DNA of 46,375 nt, taken from a virus. The stretch spans positions 1 through 46,375 of the IMG/VR virus record IMGVR_UViG_3300032265_002872; one strand, given 5' to 3'. Below are positions 1-7,292 of the stretch, in pieces (positions within the stretch are counted from its first letter, which is position 1; every line of letters starts with the position of its first letter). A program made the position numbers and the translations under genes. The notes under the pieces were generated by a model, which saw only the letters and a program-made list of their open reading frames with translations, did not search any database and had not been told where the DNA came from.

Positions 1-4
1 ACTA

Positions 5-12
5 TATAAATA
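5..12 (+). promoter_or_regulatory. T4-like late promoter motif
   Basis: A perfect TATAAATA octamer, the T4 late-promoter consensus. It lies 48 bases before the start of the first small gene, leaving room for a normal leader with a GGAG ribosome site. Confidence 0.6.
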
Positions 13-38
13 CTCAGTAGAAACCATGAGTACTACTA

Positions 39-56
39 ACATTACACACAGGAGAA
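39..56 (+). promoter_or_regulatory. Shared leader with ribosome binding site
   Basis: ACATTACACACA followed by GGAGAA, just before the start at 61. The same 12 bases followed by AGGAGAA recur before the gene at 1063, so this is a re-used translation leader and not only a Shine-Dalgarno site. A shorter relative (GCACACAGGAG) precedes the gene at 24237. Confidence 0.55.
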
Positions 57-60
57 AAAT

Positions 61-234
61 ATGTTACACCAATTATCTGAATACTTCCACAAGATGATTC
101 AGAGTTTTAATAAGCCACAAACTTACCATTCGGCACTAGAAGAATATATCGTTAGCCATGCTCCACAAGACGGCTGCGATGTAGACCGTTTAACTCGTCA
201 ATTTGATTTAATGCAATCACGTAGGGGATGGTAA
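61..234 (+). CDS. Small phage protein, 57 aa, possibly DUF3563-like
   Basis: A 57-residue reading frame with ATG at 61 placed 6 bases after a clear GGAG site and ending in TAA. It has no signal peptide or membrane segment. The C-terminal half, with a Tyr-Ile pair, an acidic stretch and a Val-Asp-Arg-Leu helix ending in Arg-Arg-Gly-Trp, resembles the short helical DUF3563 proteins common in Burkholderiales, but the match is loose and by eye. It is followed after 2 bases by another tiny gene whose protein also ends in a Gly-Trp motif; the two probably form one transcript from the late promoter at 5. Function unknown. Confidence 0.6.
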   Translation: MLHQLSEYFHKMIQSFNKPQTYHSALEEYIVSHAPQDGCDVDRLTRQFDLMQSRRGW

Positions 235-236
235 AG

Positions 237-374
237 ATGAAAACTATCCTAAAATCAATCTATAATTTTTTAGAGCAAGCAGGCAGAGTACGTGCTGCTA
301 CACACCTAGCACGTAATGGTGATCATGCCGGGGCCAAGCGTCTCATGATGGAAGATTTTAAAGGTTGGATCTAA
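237..374 (+). CDS. Small phage protein, 45 aa
   Basis: A 45-residue frame starting 2 bases after the preceding stop, so probably translationally coupled to it. The protein is basic and mostly helical in appearance (Ala-Gly-Arg-Val-Arg-Ala-Ala, then an Ala-Lys-Arg-Leu-Met segment) and ends Lys-Gly-Trp-Ile. No catalytic motif is visible. Its similar end to the 57-aa neighbour (Gly-Trp) and shared operon suggest a pair of small host-takeover or structural accessory proteins, but this is a guess. Confidence 0.5.
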   Translation: MKTILKSIYNFLEQAGRVRAATHLARNGDHAGAKRLMMEDFKGWI

Positions 375-382
375 AACTCACT

Positions 383-390
383 TATAAATA
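383..390 (+). promoter_or_regulatory. T4-like late promoter motif, 5 bases before ATG
   Basis: Perfect TATAAATA followed by CTGGC and then the ATG at 396. With T4 geometry (octamer about -13 to -6) the first transcribed base would be the A of the start codon, giving a leaderless mRNA. No Shine-Dalgarno site can fit downstream of the promoter. Confidence 0.65.
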
Positions 391-395
391 CTGGC

Positions 396-974
396 ATGAA
401 GCTCGTATACATACACGGCGCCAATGCTACTAGTGAAAGTTTTAATTACATCAGAAGCAAGATCAACGGGTCTGATGTGATCTGTAACTATGATAGTCGA
501 AATGGATTTGAAAACAATCTAAAAGATCTTATTAAACAACTAGAAGCGGTTGACGACATTTTCTTTATAGCACATAGCTTAGGTGGTATATACGCATTAA
601 ACATCGCCAATGCCATACCCAATCAAGTGCTAGGAGCTGTCACACTAAGCACACCCTATGGTGGCGCAGAAGTTGCTGACTATGCCAAATACTTTTTGCC
701 CTTCAGCAGACTGATGCGAGACATCGGACCTAGTAGCTGGGTCATGCGACAAGCAGATCAAATTAAGATACAACATCCATGGACCAATGTAGTCACAGTA
801 ACAGGACAAAGCCCGTTTATGGTAGAACGCAATGACGGAGTCGTAACTATTGCCAGTCAAAAAAGACATGCTGATATGGAACTAGTAGAAGTAGACTACA
901 ACCATTATGAAGTTGTGCTAAGTGACACGATAGTAGACATCATAAAAGAACGAATAAAAAAGATCACAAAATAG
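396..974 (+). CDS. Alpha/beta hydrolase (lipase/esterase-like)
   Basis: 192-residue single-domain alpha/beta hydrolase. Visible features are the early His-Gly at residues 7-8 (oxyanion strand-loop), the nucleophile elbow AHSLGG with Ser61, a likely catalytic Asp147 (Asn-Asp-Gly) and a C-terminal His170 (Asn-His-Tyr-Glu). The segment after the elbow (LSTPYGG) is typical of lipase/PGAP1-type hydrolases acting on esters or acyl chains. There is no signal peptide, so it should act in the cytoplasm unless released at lysis. It is preceded by a perfect late-promoter octamer only 5 bases from the ATG. Substrate unknown; an esterase acting on host lipid or cell-wall ester groups is one option. Confidence 0.8.
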   Translation: MKLVYIHGANATSESFNYIRSKINGSDVICNYDSRNGFENNLKDLIKQLEAVDDIFFIAHSLGGIYALNIANAIPNQVLGAVTLSTPYGGAEVADYAKYFLPFSRLMRDIGPSSWVMRQADQIKIQHPWTNVVTVTGQSPFMVERNDGVVTIASQKRHADMELVEVDYNHYEVVLSDTIVDIIKERIKKITK

Positions 975-1003
975 TTGCTTTTAGATCGCAGAGCATATAT
1001 AAT
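975..1003 (+). promoter_or_regulatory. Sigma70-type promoter (TTGCTT - 17 bp - TATAAT)
   Basis: A near-consensus -35 (TTGCTT, 975-980), a 17-base spacer and a perfect -10 (TATAAT, 998-1003), upstream of the gene at 1063. This differs from the late-type octamers elsewhere and suggests expression by unmodified host RNA polymerase. Confidence 0.7.
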
Positions 1004-1062
1004 AGTACATAGGGAAAAAGAAGTACCTATTAACACAGACATTACACACAAGGAGAATTACA

Positions 1063-1356
1063 ATGTCAGATTTTACACCAAAGCTACCAGAAGTTAAGTT
1101 TAACAAGAACGGATATGAAATCCGTACAGATATTTTAGGAATGGCCAAGAGTCTAGTACAAGACGATTTCCACGCTAAGTTCCAAGGATGGGAAATGACT
1201 GCTACTCGTGATGAGAAGACTGGTCAAATCGTTAGCACAGTTCAAATGCCAGAGTTTCCAGGACTTGAAAAAGTTTTAGAAACAGCGGAAAAAATGTATG
1301 GCTTTGTTAATCAAGGTGTTGCTAATGTTACTAAAGCAACCGCAACTAAGAAATAA
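1063..1356 (+). CDS. Conserved-looking phage protein, 97 aa
   Basis: A 97-residue soluble protein with a proline/lysine-rich start (FTPKLPEVKFNKNGYEIR), a mid segment containing Gly-Trp-Glu, and a helical C-terminus rich in Thr, Ala and Lys. I recall similar small proteins in T4-like aquatic phages but no function for them. It stands alone as a transcription unit, with a sigma70-type promoter at 975-1003, the ACATTACACACA-AGGAGAA leader and a strong terminator right after the stop. That isolation suggests early, high-level expression. No enzymatic motif is visible. Host-takeover or nucleoid-associated roles are possible but unsupported. Confidence 0.75.
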   Translation: MSDFTPKLPEVKFNKNGYEIRTDILGMAKSLVQDDFHAKFQGWEMTATRDEKTGQIVSTVQMPEFPGLEKVLETAEKMYGFVNQGVANVTKATATKK

Positions 1357-1385
1357 TATAATAATATAATAGGGACGTAGTCCAG

Positions 1386-1414
1386 AAGCCCCGGCATTAG
1401 ATCGGGGCTTTTTT
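1386..1414 (+). terminator. Rho-independent terminator
   Basis: Perfect 8-bp stem AAGCCCCG / CGGGGCTT with a 9-base loop followed by TTTT, 29 bases after the stop of the 97-aa gene. The A-rich bases preceding the stem on this strand make it potentially bidirectional, so it may also end the minus-strand desaturase operon. Confidence 0.85.
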
Positions 1415-1503
1415 ACGACTATTTGCCGCTTACTTTATACGGCGCTCACTACGCGGAGCAGTTCAATTGCGCGGACGCCTATAACCGTGACGACTAACGT
1501 GCC
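1415..1503. other. GC-rich intergenic segment between convergent genes
   Basis: 89 bases between the terminator and the convergent desaturase gene. The middle (about 1440-1495) is clearly richer in G and C than the rest of the window and contains short GGCG/CGCC and GCTC/GAGC inverted pairs. One plus frame is open for about 27 codons without a start, which is not statistically unusual. No confident feature. Confidence 0.3.
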
Positions 1504-2214
1504 CTAAGGTGGGTTCCTGAGTTTCAATAGTCCTAGACTACTGAAAATTTTTATATACATCCAGCCTATATCAAATTCAAACCAGCGGCGACTAAGACGA
1601 GGATTCGCGGGTTCAAGATGATGATTATTGTGCAGGCATTCACCGCCAATAAGAATGCCCCAAGGCATAATGTTCCTACTTTGATCTTTAGTTTCGCCAT
1701 TTCGATATCCCCACCAATGTGCTAGGCCATTGATCACTCCAGCAGCCCAGAATGGAATCCATATCATTTGTATAGCCCATACTATCAGTCCCCATGGGCC
1801 AAAAAGAACAAGATCTATGACCAGCATTAGAGCTATGCCCAGGCGACTGTGTGGAGTATATAATCTGCGTTCAATCCAATCATCTGGAGTTCCCATACCG
1901 TATTGTGCTATCATAGCAGTATTCTTGCTAGCTTCGTGATATAGACCGGCGCCTTTAAACAATACACGCCATATTCCGTATACGTGTGGGCTATGAGGAT
2001 CACCTGGATGATCGCTGCTGACATGATGTTTTCGATGTATTGCTACCCATTGCTTGGTAACCATGCCTGTGGTTAGCCATAACCAAAAACGCATAAAATG
2101 CGATAGGATAGGATGAAATATCAATCCTCTATGTGCCTGTCCTCTATGTAAAAATACTGTTACACAAATTATAGTGATATGTGTTACTATTAGGGTATAA
2201 AGGACAGGATTCAA
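1504..2214 (-). CDS. Membrane fatty-acid desaturase (acyl-CoA desaturase-like)
   Basis: 236 residues with the three histidine boxes of integral-membrane di-iron desaturases: HRGQAH at 23-28, HRKHH at 60-64 and HNNHH at 195-199, plus an extra His166 in the fourth region. Hydrophobic stretches near residues 5-22, 40-52 and 127-165 would form the four-helix membrane core. Such enzymes use O2 and reduced ferredoxin or cytochrome b5 to insert a cis double bond into acyl chains. It is short for the family (usually over 300 residues) but all boxes are intact. The start overlaps the upstream gene's stop by 4 bases (ATGA), so it is last in a minus-strand operon. A second, different desaturase lies at 36511-37293. 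Likely role: changing host membrane fluidity. Confidence 0.88.
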   Translation of the reverse strand: MNPVLYTLIVTHITIICVTVFLHRGQAHRGLIFHPILSHFMRFWLWLTTGMVTKQWVAIHRKHHVSSDHPGDPHSPHVYGIWRVLFKGAGLYHEASKNTAMIAQYGMGTPDDWIERRLYTPHSRLGIALMLVIDLVLFGPWGLIVWAIQMIWIPFWAAGVINGLAHWWGYRNGETKDQSRNIMPWGILIGGECLHNNHHLEPANPRLSRRWFEFDIGWMYIKIFSSLGLLKLRNPP

Positions 2215-3095
2215 TCTTTGTGTCCTCGGCGCATGTTAGCTTGCCAATGGGCTAGTTGTTTTTTACGGGGACTTGCTGTTTTGCTATGTACGATTTTATC
2301 TAGACTAGACAAGCTAGATTTCTTGTGGATGCCATGTCTGGCGCTGTCGCCCTTGTCTTGGGGATTCTTCCCGTCGGCAAAGTTTTCCTCCATGCTCTTT
2401 TGTATCCTGCTCAATTCATATCTAACTATAGAGCCGTTGTCAGCACGGAAGGCTCTATATCCTAACGCTTTGGAATAACGTTGTACAAGTCTATCGTACA
2501 ACTTAGCACGACTTTCTGGATTGGGTAGTGTGTCATCTGGACCATAATACAGTGTTGGATCAATTTCCTTGCTTGCTGAGAAACTTAGTCTCTGTGGTTT
2601 GTATTTTTTGATGTATTTTTGTATAGCGTCTAGTACTGTAGCAAAAATCCTTTGAGCATCCCCTTCACCTGTAACTTCTTGGCTGTTGTTTCTATAAAAC
2701 TCAACTTGTACGACTTCTTCGCCTTCGTCACCATACTCCTGATTAAACATGATACTTAGGTTTGTGCCATCCGGAAGTTTAGCCAATATATCAATATCGC
2801 CATGCTCACTTTTTTCCGATTTGGTTTTATAAGGTTTATCAAACGCTTCTTTCATTATCCAGGTGTCTGGAATCTGTCCATATTTCTTAACCCACTTGTC
2901 ATGTAGTTTTTGTCCGCTTAGGCTGTGACTTTTAGCGATACGGGTCATTATGGTATCAATTTTGTCGTAGACCTTGTCGTCGCTAGCCGACTGTAGTTCT
3001 TTTTTGTGTGCTTCTAGGGCAGCTTTAAGTTCCGCTACCGCTTGATCATCTTTGCTATGATCCATATTTTCCTGGAACAAATCGGCTATTTTCAT
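2211..3095 (-). CDS. Unrecognised phage protein, 294 aa
   Basis: 294 residues, highly charged, no signal peptide or membrane helix. The N-terminal third is helical and Lys/Glu-rich (about residues 15-70). The middle (about 95-175) looks like an alpha/beta domain. The C-terminal 50 residues are strongly basic and end in a Ser-Pro-Arg-Lys-Lys-Gln-Leu-Ala-His-Trp motif that I associate with similarly placed proteins of T4-like aquatic phages, possibly a nucleic-acid or virion-packaging tail. It sits between the metalloprotease-like gene and the desaturase, with an ATGA overlap to the latter. No function can be assigned. Confidence 0.65.
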   Translation of the reverse strand: MKIADLFQENMDHSKDDQAVAELKAALEAHKKELQSASDDKVYDKIDTIMTRIAKSHSLSGQKLHDKWVKKYGQIPDTWIMKEAFDKPYKTKSEKSEHGDIDILAKLPDGTNLSIMFNQEYGDEGEEVVQVEFYRNNSQEVTGEGDAQRIFATVLDAIQKYIKKYKPQRLSFSASKEIDPTLYYGPDDTLPNPESRAKLYDRLVQRYSKALGYRAFRADNGSIVRYELSRIQKSMEENFADGKNPQDKGDSARHGIHKKSSLSSLDKIVHSKTASPRKKQLAHWQANMRRGHKD

Positions 3096-3101
3096 GATTT
3101 A

Positions 3102-3512
3102 TTAGAGCGTAATAGCGGGAAAACTGAAGTAATGCGGATGTTTTTTGTTGAAATCACGCATGATTATCCCTGCTACTTCGTGTGCTTCGTTTTCGATAGG
3201 ACTACCTGTTTCACCGCTAGTTACGTCTAGTTTATGTTCACGCCCTTGGCGGAAGTGTACCAGTTCATGTGCTAGTGTACGTAGCACATCTAATGGATGT
3301 CTTTCATCTAATGCTATGTATATGCGATTTTCGTCATTGACAAATTTACCAAATGTAGGCTGTAAGGCGTCATCGACTCGGGCAACTAACACGATGTTAG
3401 GCAATGAATCTACGCCCAACTCTTTCATAGCTAACGGTAAGAAATCTCCCATCAGTTTTGAAAACTCTTGAGTTGAAATCTTGCCTTCTGTCAAGACCTG
3501 ATGCATACGCAT
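3102..3512 (-). CDS. Predicted zinc metalloprotease-like protein (HELVH)
   Basis: 136 residues with the zinc-binding helix HELVH at 82-86 followed by Phe-Arg-Gln-Gly, and a downstream acidic helix (Glu-Asn-Glu-Ala-His-Glu, 107-112) that could supply the third metal ligand, as in small M48/SprT-like or gluzincin-type proteins. The strand before the helix (RIYIALDERHPLDVLRTLAHE) is typical of such folds. Its start forms a TAATG overlap with the stop of the cold-shock gene, so the two are coupled. It may process virion or host proteins, or be a non-catalytic metal-binding structural factor. Catalysis is inferred from the motif only. Confidence 0.7.
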   Translation of the reverse strand: MRMHQVLTEGKISTQEFSKLMGDFLPLAMKELGVDSLPNIVLVARVDDALQPTFGKFVNDENRIYIALDERHPLDVLRTLAHELVHFRQGREHKLDVTSGETGSPIENEAHEVAGIIMRDFNKKHPHYFSFPAITL

Positions 3513-3718
3513 TATACGATCCTTATGTTGACCGCTGTGTCGCCGTGATCAGAACTAACAACATCATATTCAATGCTGACTTCTGGCCTGATGTTGGCTC
3601 TTTCTTCTTCCGGAACTTCCATCATGCTAAAAAATACATCACCTTCAAGAAGAGTAGGAGTAATGAAGCCAAATCCTTTGGCTGTGTTTAGCCATCTAAC
3701 GTTTCCTGTATGTTTCAT
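3512..3718 (-). CDS. Cold-shock domain protein
   Basis: 68-residue single cold-shock (OB-fold) domain. It starts with the usual Gly-x-Val-x-Trp-Leu-Asn strand, has the RNP1 motif KGFGFIT at 14-20 and an RNP2-like VFFSM at 28-32. The RNP2 motif lacks the usual His of VFVHxS. Family members bind single-stranded RNA or DNA and melt RNA structure. Start is supported by AAGGAG seven bases upstream. The first 23 bases of this gene overlap the end of the 326-aa gene in another frame. A phage copy could aid translation or transcription antitermination during infection. Confidence 0.85.
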   Translation of the reverse strand: MKHTGNVRWLNTAKGFGFITPTLLEGDVFFSMMEVPEEERANIRPEVSIEYDVVSSDHGDTAVNIRIV

Positions 3719-4676
3719 TAACTGCTCCTTGTTGAGGTTGTTCGGGTTCTTTACCAGATGCTACTGAAGCTGGAAATCTGTCCATGATGTCTTTTATGGC
3801 CTTGGCTACATCATAACCACCCTTGACGATACCTTGGCTACCTTGATTTATTTCTTGTGCGTGTTGGTTCAGTCCATCGATGATCTTTTGCATCAATCCA
3901 GGAAAGCGTTGAGCAAACTCTCTGTCACCCCGGCCCTGTTGATTACCGTTATTCAGTTGATTAGTTGGAGCATGCATTTGCCACTTACCATTGACATCAT
4001 CTGCGTTGGCTTTGTCAAAGATACTGACGATAGGGCCGTCATCTGCGTAACGATTGAACCACTGTAGTCCACTGCTAGATCCTGTACAGAAGCTGGCATT
4101 AAATCCGTGTGAGTTATTGAATGTATAGCATGAGCCGTAGTTGAATGGAACCACTGCTAAGAATCGGTCATCATTGACAATGGCTACTTCTTGTTTTTCT
4201 CTTTTGTGTTTTTCGATAACTTCTGCGTCTTGTATCCTGCGCAGTTCATCTCGATAGGCTTTATTTTGTATGATATTCTGTATCTGACGTAGGCTTGCGA
4301 ATTTATTGAAGTCTTGATGTGCTGGTGCTAGCTTACCGCGTATGCTCAATGCTTTCCATGCGCCCAGAGCATCACCACCTTCGCCGTCGATGTCTTCGTA
4401 GTCTGATTGTCCGTTAACATATAGTCTGGTCAACCATTCATCGAACTTACCATCTTGGCTGATATTTCCATATTTTGTATTACTCAGTGCCTTGTCTAAT
4501 ATGGTGCTCCAGAGATTCAATACATCTTGTTCGTTGGGTTTTGGTCCAAGTCTAGCGATTGCGGATTTAGGTAGTGAACCGTCATGTCGCATGGCGATAG
4601 AGATCTGCTTGATCATCTTGGGATCTTTGATTTTGGCCGCTACGTTAGCTTCTACTAATACTTCTTCTAGTTTCAT
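3696..4676 (-). CDS. Unrecognised phage protein, 326 aa
   Basis: 326 residues. A helical N-terminal part (about 1-150) is followed by a segment around 175-230 with a Cys-Tyr-Thr-Phe turn, an Ala-Ser-Phe-Cys-Thr-Gly turn and an Asp-Gly-Pro-Ile-Val-Ser-Ile-Phe strand. This recalls a module I know from several unrelated large-phage proteins (a WCT-like turn followed by GPLYVI), whose function is unknown. The C-terminus is Gln/Pro-rich. The start overlaps the previous gene by ATGA, and the end runs 23 bases into the cold-shock gene. No signal peptide or membrane helix. Confidence 0.6.
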   Translation of the reverse strand: MKLEEVLVEANVAAKIKDPKMIKQISIAMRHDGSLPKSAIARLGPKPNEQDVLNLWSTILDKALSNTKYGNISQDGKFDEWLTRLYVNGQSDYEDIDGEGGDALGAWKALSIRGKLAPAHQDFNKFASLRQIQNIIQNKAYRDELRRIQDAEVIEKHKREKQEVAIVNDDRFLAVVPFNYGSCYTFNNSHGFNASFCTGSSSGLQWFNRYADDGPIVSIFDKANADDVNGKWQMHAPTNQLNNGNQQGRGDREFAQRFPGLMQKIIDGLNQHAQEINQGSQGIVKGGYDVAKAIKDIMDRFPASVASGKEPEQPQQGAVNETYRKR

Positions 4677-5554
4677 CCTGATATCAAGCTCCTCTTAAAG
4701 AACGATAAGATGGTTCCAAGTTTCTTAGTATCACCTGCGGAAATATCCGCTAGTAATTGTCTTGGACCTTCTTGATTTTCGGAACTGTATCCGCTAGAGC
4801 CATAACGCTGTTTGGTTATTTCTCCGGTTTTTTCTGGATAATAGTGAGACGCTGCCATCATGATAGCCACACTCACCGCAGTGGTAATGTTTGATGGAAT
4901 GTCATCATCACCGTTTTCGATACTGTATCGCGCTTGCTCTAGTTTTTTTAAACTAACGATCTTTTTTTCTGCTTTTTCAAAAGCATCATTCTTGACCATA
5001 GTACCTACCATTCCCTTGATGTCGGCGATAGATGCTGTTATGGCTCTGGCCCAAAGAGGACGGAACTTTTTAATTAGTGTATCTTGTGTGACCGCTCCAC
5101 CTGCTGCTGCTGTACTTTGCTGGGCATCTCTTCTCGATTTCTGCTTCTTACCGACTTCTCCAGTATCTTCACCAACATAAAATTCTTTCAAAGACCCAAT
5201 GTTGGCTTTCAAGAAATCTAATACTGTGCCTCCACGGCCGGAGCTAGATACTTGTACTTCGCCACCTGCGCTGGCTACTGCTTCGTAATTATCGTTTTTA
5301 ACCCTAATAGCACCTGTTCCTTTAGACCCTTTGATTAGGACCCATTTCCGTTCATATCTGCCTTTAAGATCAGACCAGGAAATTTTAGGTACCGGTTTAT
5401 ATGATTGGTCGTGTGCTAGACCATATTTGGTATGTAAAAACTGTGTTACTTGTTGTCCCCCCGGAAGGCTAGCGACCATTCCCATAGAACTGCTAGCCTC
5501 GGGCAGGAAAGTTTCACATAGTTGTGCAAAGAGTTGATGTGTTTTGAGTTCCAT
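4673..5554 (-). CDS. Unrecognised phage protein, 293 aa
   Basis: 293 residues, no signal sequence. A Gly/Ser-rich turn region with VSSSGRGGT lies around residue 100, a low-complexity Ala/Gln linker near 145-155, and a mainly helical C-terminal half. It heads the minus-strand operon of the 326-aa, cold-shock, metalloprotease-like, 294-aa and desaturase genes. The start is fixed by the late-promoter octamer ending 5 bases before ATG (AATAAATA-CTGGT-ATG), so the transcript is predicted to be leaderless. A virion or internal head protein is possible given the late promoter, but this is inference. Confidence 0.6.
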   Translation of the reverse strand: MELKTHQLFAQLCETFLPEASSSMGMVASLPGGQQVTQFLHTKYGLAHDQSYKPVPKISWSDLKGRYERKWVLIKGSKGTGAIRVKNDNYEAVASAGGEVQVSSSGRGGTVLDFLKANIGSLKEFYVGEDTGEVGKKQKSRRDAQQSTAAAGGAVTQDTLIKKFRPLWARAITASIADIKGMVGTMVKNDAFEKAEKKIVSLKKLEQARYSIENGDDDIPSNITTAVSVAIMMAASHYYPEKTGEITKQRYGSSGYSSENQEGPRQLLADISAGDTKKLGTILSFFKRSLISG

Positions 5555-5559
5555 ACCAG

Positions 5560-5567
5560 TATTTATT
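5560..5567 (-). promoter_or_regulatory. T4-like late promoter motif, 5 bases before ATG
   Basis: AATAAATA on the minus strand followed by CTGGT and the ATG at 5554. The context (octamer plus CTGG) is nearly the same as at 383-395 on the other strand. Confidence 0.6.
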
Positions 5568-6387
5568 AATCAACGCTGGCATTGGCTCCACAAAGTTTAC
5601 GCTTGGCATTGGTTAACGCACCAAAATCAACTGGCCATTCTTTGCCTGGTTGTAGTTCTTGTGCGCCTTTTGGCAGTTGGAACTGTACACCGGCCGGTGT
5701 TTCGATCTGTGATACTGGTAAACGGAACTTGGTTAAATCGTTGCCTAGATTAGGGTAAGGTGCTACATGCGGGAACATCCAACCAGCATATTGTCCTGTG
5801 TTCTCATCGATAACGATCTTGTAGAAAGCGTGTGGAACAACTACTCCGGCGCCAATCTTCTTATCTTGTGCGTTATATATACCACCGCTAACAATGTTAT
5901 AGTTATGGCCGCCTTGTGCTGCCCATCCGCGTACTGATGTTTCCAACAGTTTCCAGATGCCACGGTTTAGTGAACCTGCCTGTGGACTCATATTGGTCAT
6001 CAAGAATGATTCAAACTCGACTTGTTGATCCCATGATTGATCACCGTCTGGGGCCATATGTCCCTTGTCATAGCCTGTAGCGGCATAATCTTGAGGTGTT
6101 GCTCCGCCTTGTATGCTTTGATCAGCTACGAACGCATTCGAACGTGCTACACATCCTAGTGCGTGTTGTGGAGTTAGAGTCCACATGACAAAACGTGGTA
6201 ATTTTGCTGGTGCGTCATACGCTACCAAATATGCCTGTCGGCAAATTGGTTGTATCTGTCCCTGTACATTTGGCAATCCGTAAGGTGCGTGTACTTGACA
6301 CTGTGCTACTGGTGCTGGAGGACGCTGTGTCCAAGCATGGGCTAGACTTGTGGCTGCTAGCAAGAGCGCAAATAAAAATTTCTTCAT
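5566..6387 (-). CDS. Secreted DNA/RNA non-specific endonuclease (Serratia-nuclease family)
   Basis: 273 residues from the chosen start. The first 18 residues form a classic signal peptide (Lys-Lys, hydrophobic core, Ala-His-Ala cleavage). The catalytic motif DKGHMAP is at 107-113 with His110 as general base, followed by NMSPQ at 132-136 and the Mg-binding Asn in LNRGIW (140-145), all diagnostic of beta-beta-alpha-metal endonucleases that cut DNA and RNA. A longer frame begins at 6459, but the ATG at 6387 has AAGG upstream, a late octamer at 6421-6414 and places the signal peptide at the N-terminus. Export implies action in the periplasm or outside: salvage of nucleotides, attack on competing phage DNA, or clearing extracellular DNA. 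Confidence 0.9.
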   Translation of the reverse strand: MKKFLFALLLAATSLAHAWTQRPPAPVAQCQVHAPYGLPNVQGQIQPICRQAYLVAYDAPAKLPRFVMWTLTPQHALGCVARSNAFVADQSIQGGATPQDYAATGYDKGHMAPDGDQSWDQQVEFESFLMTNMSPQAGSLNRGIWKLLETSVRGWAAQGGHNYNIVSGGIYNAQDKKIGAGVVVPHAFYKIVIDENTGQYAGWMFPHVAPYPNLGNDLTKFRLPVSQIETPAGVQFQLPKGAQELQPGKEWPVDFGALTNAKRKLCGANASVD

Positions 6388-6413
6388 TTTATACCTTATA
6401 AAAGTTGGTATAT

Positions 6414-6421
6414 TATTTATC
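6414..6421 (-). promoter_or_regulatory. T4-like late promoter motif for the nuclease
   Basis: GATAAATA on the minus strand, 26 bases upstream of the nuclease ATG. Unlike many others here this leaves a leader long enough for the AAGG ribosome site. Confidence 0.5.
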
Positions 6422-6425
6422 ATAT

Positions 6426-7283
6426 TTAATAGGTGCTGCCTAATGCTACACGACGCCATGTGTTGGTTGATATACAGGTGTAAAAGTAATTAGAATCAAA
6501 ACTGGTCTGTCCCGCTACACCGTATGCATTTGATGCTTTAGTACCGTTAGGGGTCAATGGGTTATCCAGTTGAATCCAAGCTGATCCATTGTACACCATA
6601 AAATGTTTAATGCTATAATCATAAATCATAACTCCTTGAGTAACTAACGGATAATTTCTTGAAACCCTGCCGCCAATCGTAAATGTTAGATCATTTGTGG
6701 GAGAGCTACCGCCTAATAGATCGCCGTTTATAGTGACAGTATCACCTACGGCATACCCTGTTCCATACTGAATATTGCCGCCATTATAGTCGAGGATCAC
6801 ATTCATATATGAATAAATGCCTCCGGACACATACACAGTGACTTGAAAAAGTGCTCCAGTTCCTCGACCACTGGTAGACGATTGTGTGAGCCCTTGATAG
6901 GTATGATTTGGTAAAGCGGATGTTCCGGTAATGGAACCAAATGTACTGAATAATAAACTTCCCGAATAATAATTATAATAATTGAGCTTTAGAGTATCCA
7001 GTGTGAATGTAAGATTTAAATTATCTACATTCAAGGTACCTGCATTGATAGTGTCTGCGTTAAGTGCGACACCGTTTGCTAATATTAGGTTACCACTTGT
7101 GCTTAGACTAACTGTCCAAGTTCCGTTGACTAAACTTGAGTTGAGAGCGAGTCCTCCCGGAGTTGAACCATCACCTAATCTTAGTTGTCCTGTAGTTTCG
7201 TCATAGAATAGTTTACCTTTACCCGCAACAAAAGTTGTAGCATCATATATCTTACGGCTAGTGAATAGTTGCTGTAGCGACAT
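6426..7283 (-). CDS. Tail fibre / receptor-binding protein with Mtd-like N-terminal module
   Basis: 285 residues. The N-terminal 50 residues (attachment module with LFYDETTGQLRLGDGSTPGG at about 25-44) match the short beta-hairpin found at the start of many tail fibres and Mtd-type tropism proteins, and resemble the start of the 1594-aa fibre in this window. The body is Gly/Ser/Thr/Asn-rich beta structure, including an SGRGTGA-type turn and repeated Asn-Gly turns. The last part (YNGSAWIQL and so on) resembles a common fibre-tip domain that ends in a Trp-Arg-Arg strand. It lies at the 3' end of the minus-strand adhesion locus. Probably a short fibre or alternative tip protein. Confidence 0.75.
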   Translation of the reverse strand: MSLQQLFTSRKIYDATTFVAGKGKLFYDETTGQLRLGDGSTPGGLALNSSLVNGTWTVSLSTSGNLILANGVALNADTINAGTLNVDNLNLTFTLDTLKLNYYNYYSGSLLFSTFGSITGTSALPNHTYQGLTQSSTSGRGTGALFQVTVYVSGGIYSYMNVILDYNGGNIQYGTGYAVGDTVTINGDLLGGSSPTNDLTFTIGGRVSRNYPLVTQGVMIYDYSIKHFMVYNGSAWIQLDNPLTPNGTKASNAYGVAGQTSFDSNYFYTCISTNTWRRVALGSTY

Positions 7284-7292
7284 TGACTACTT

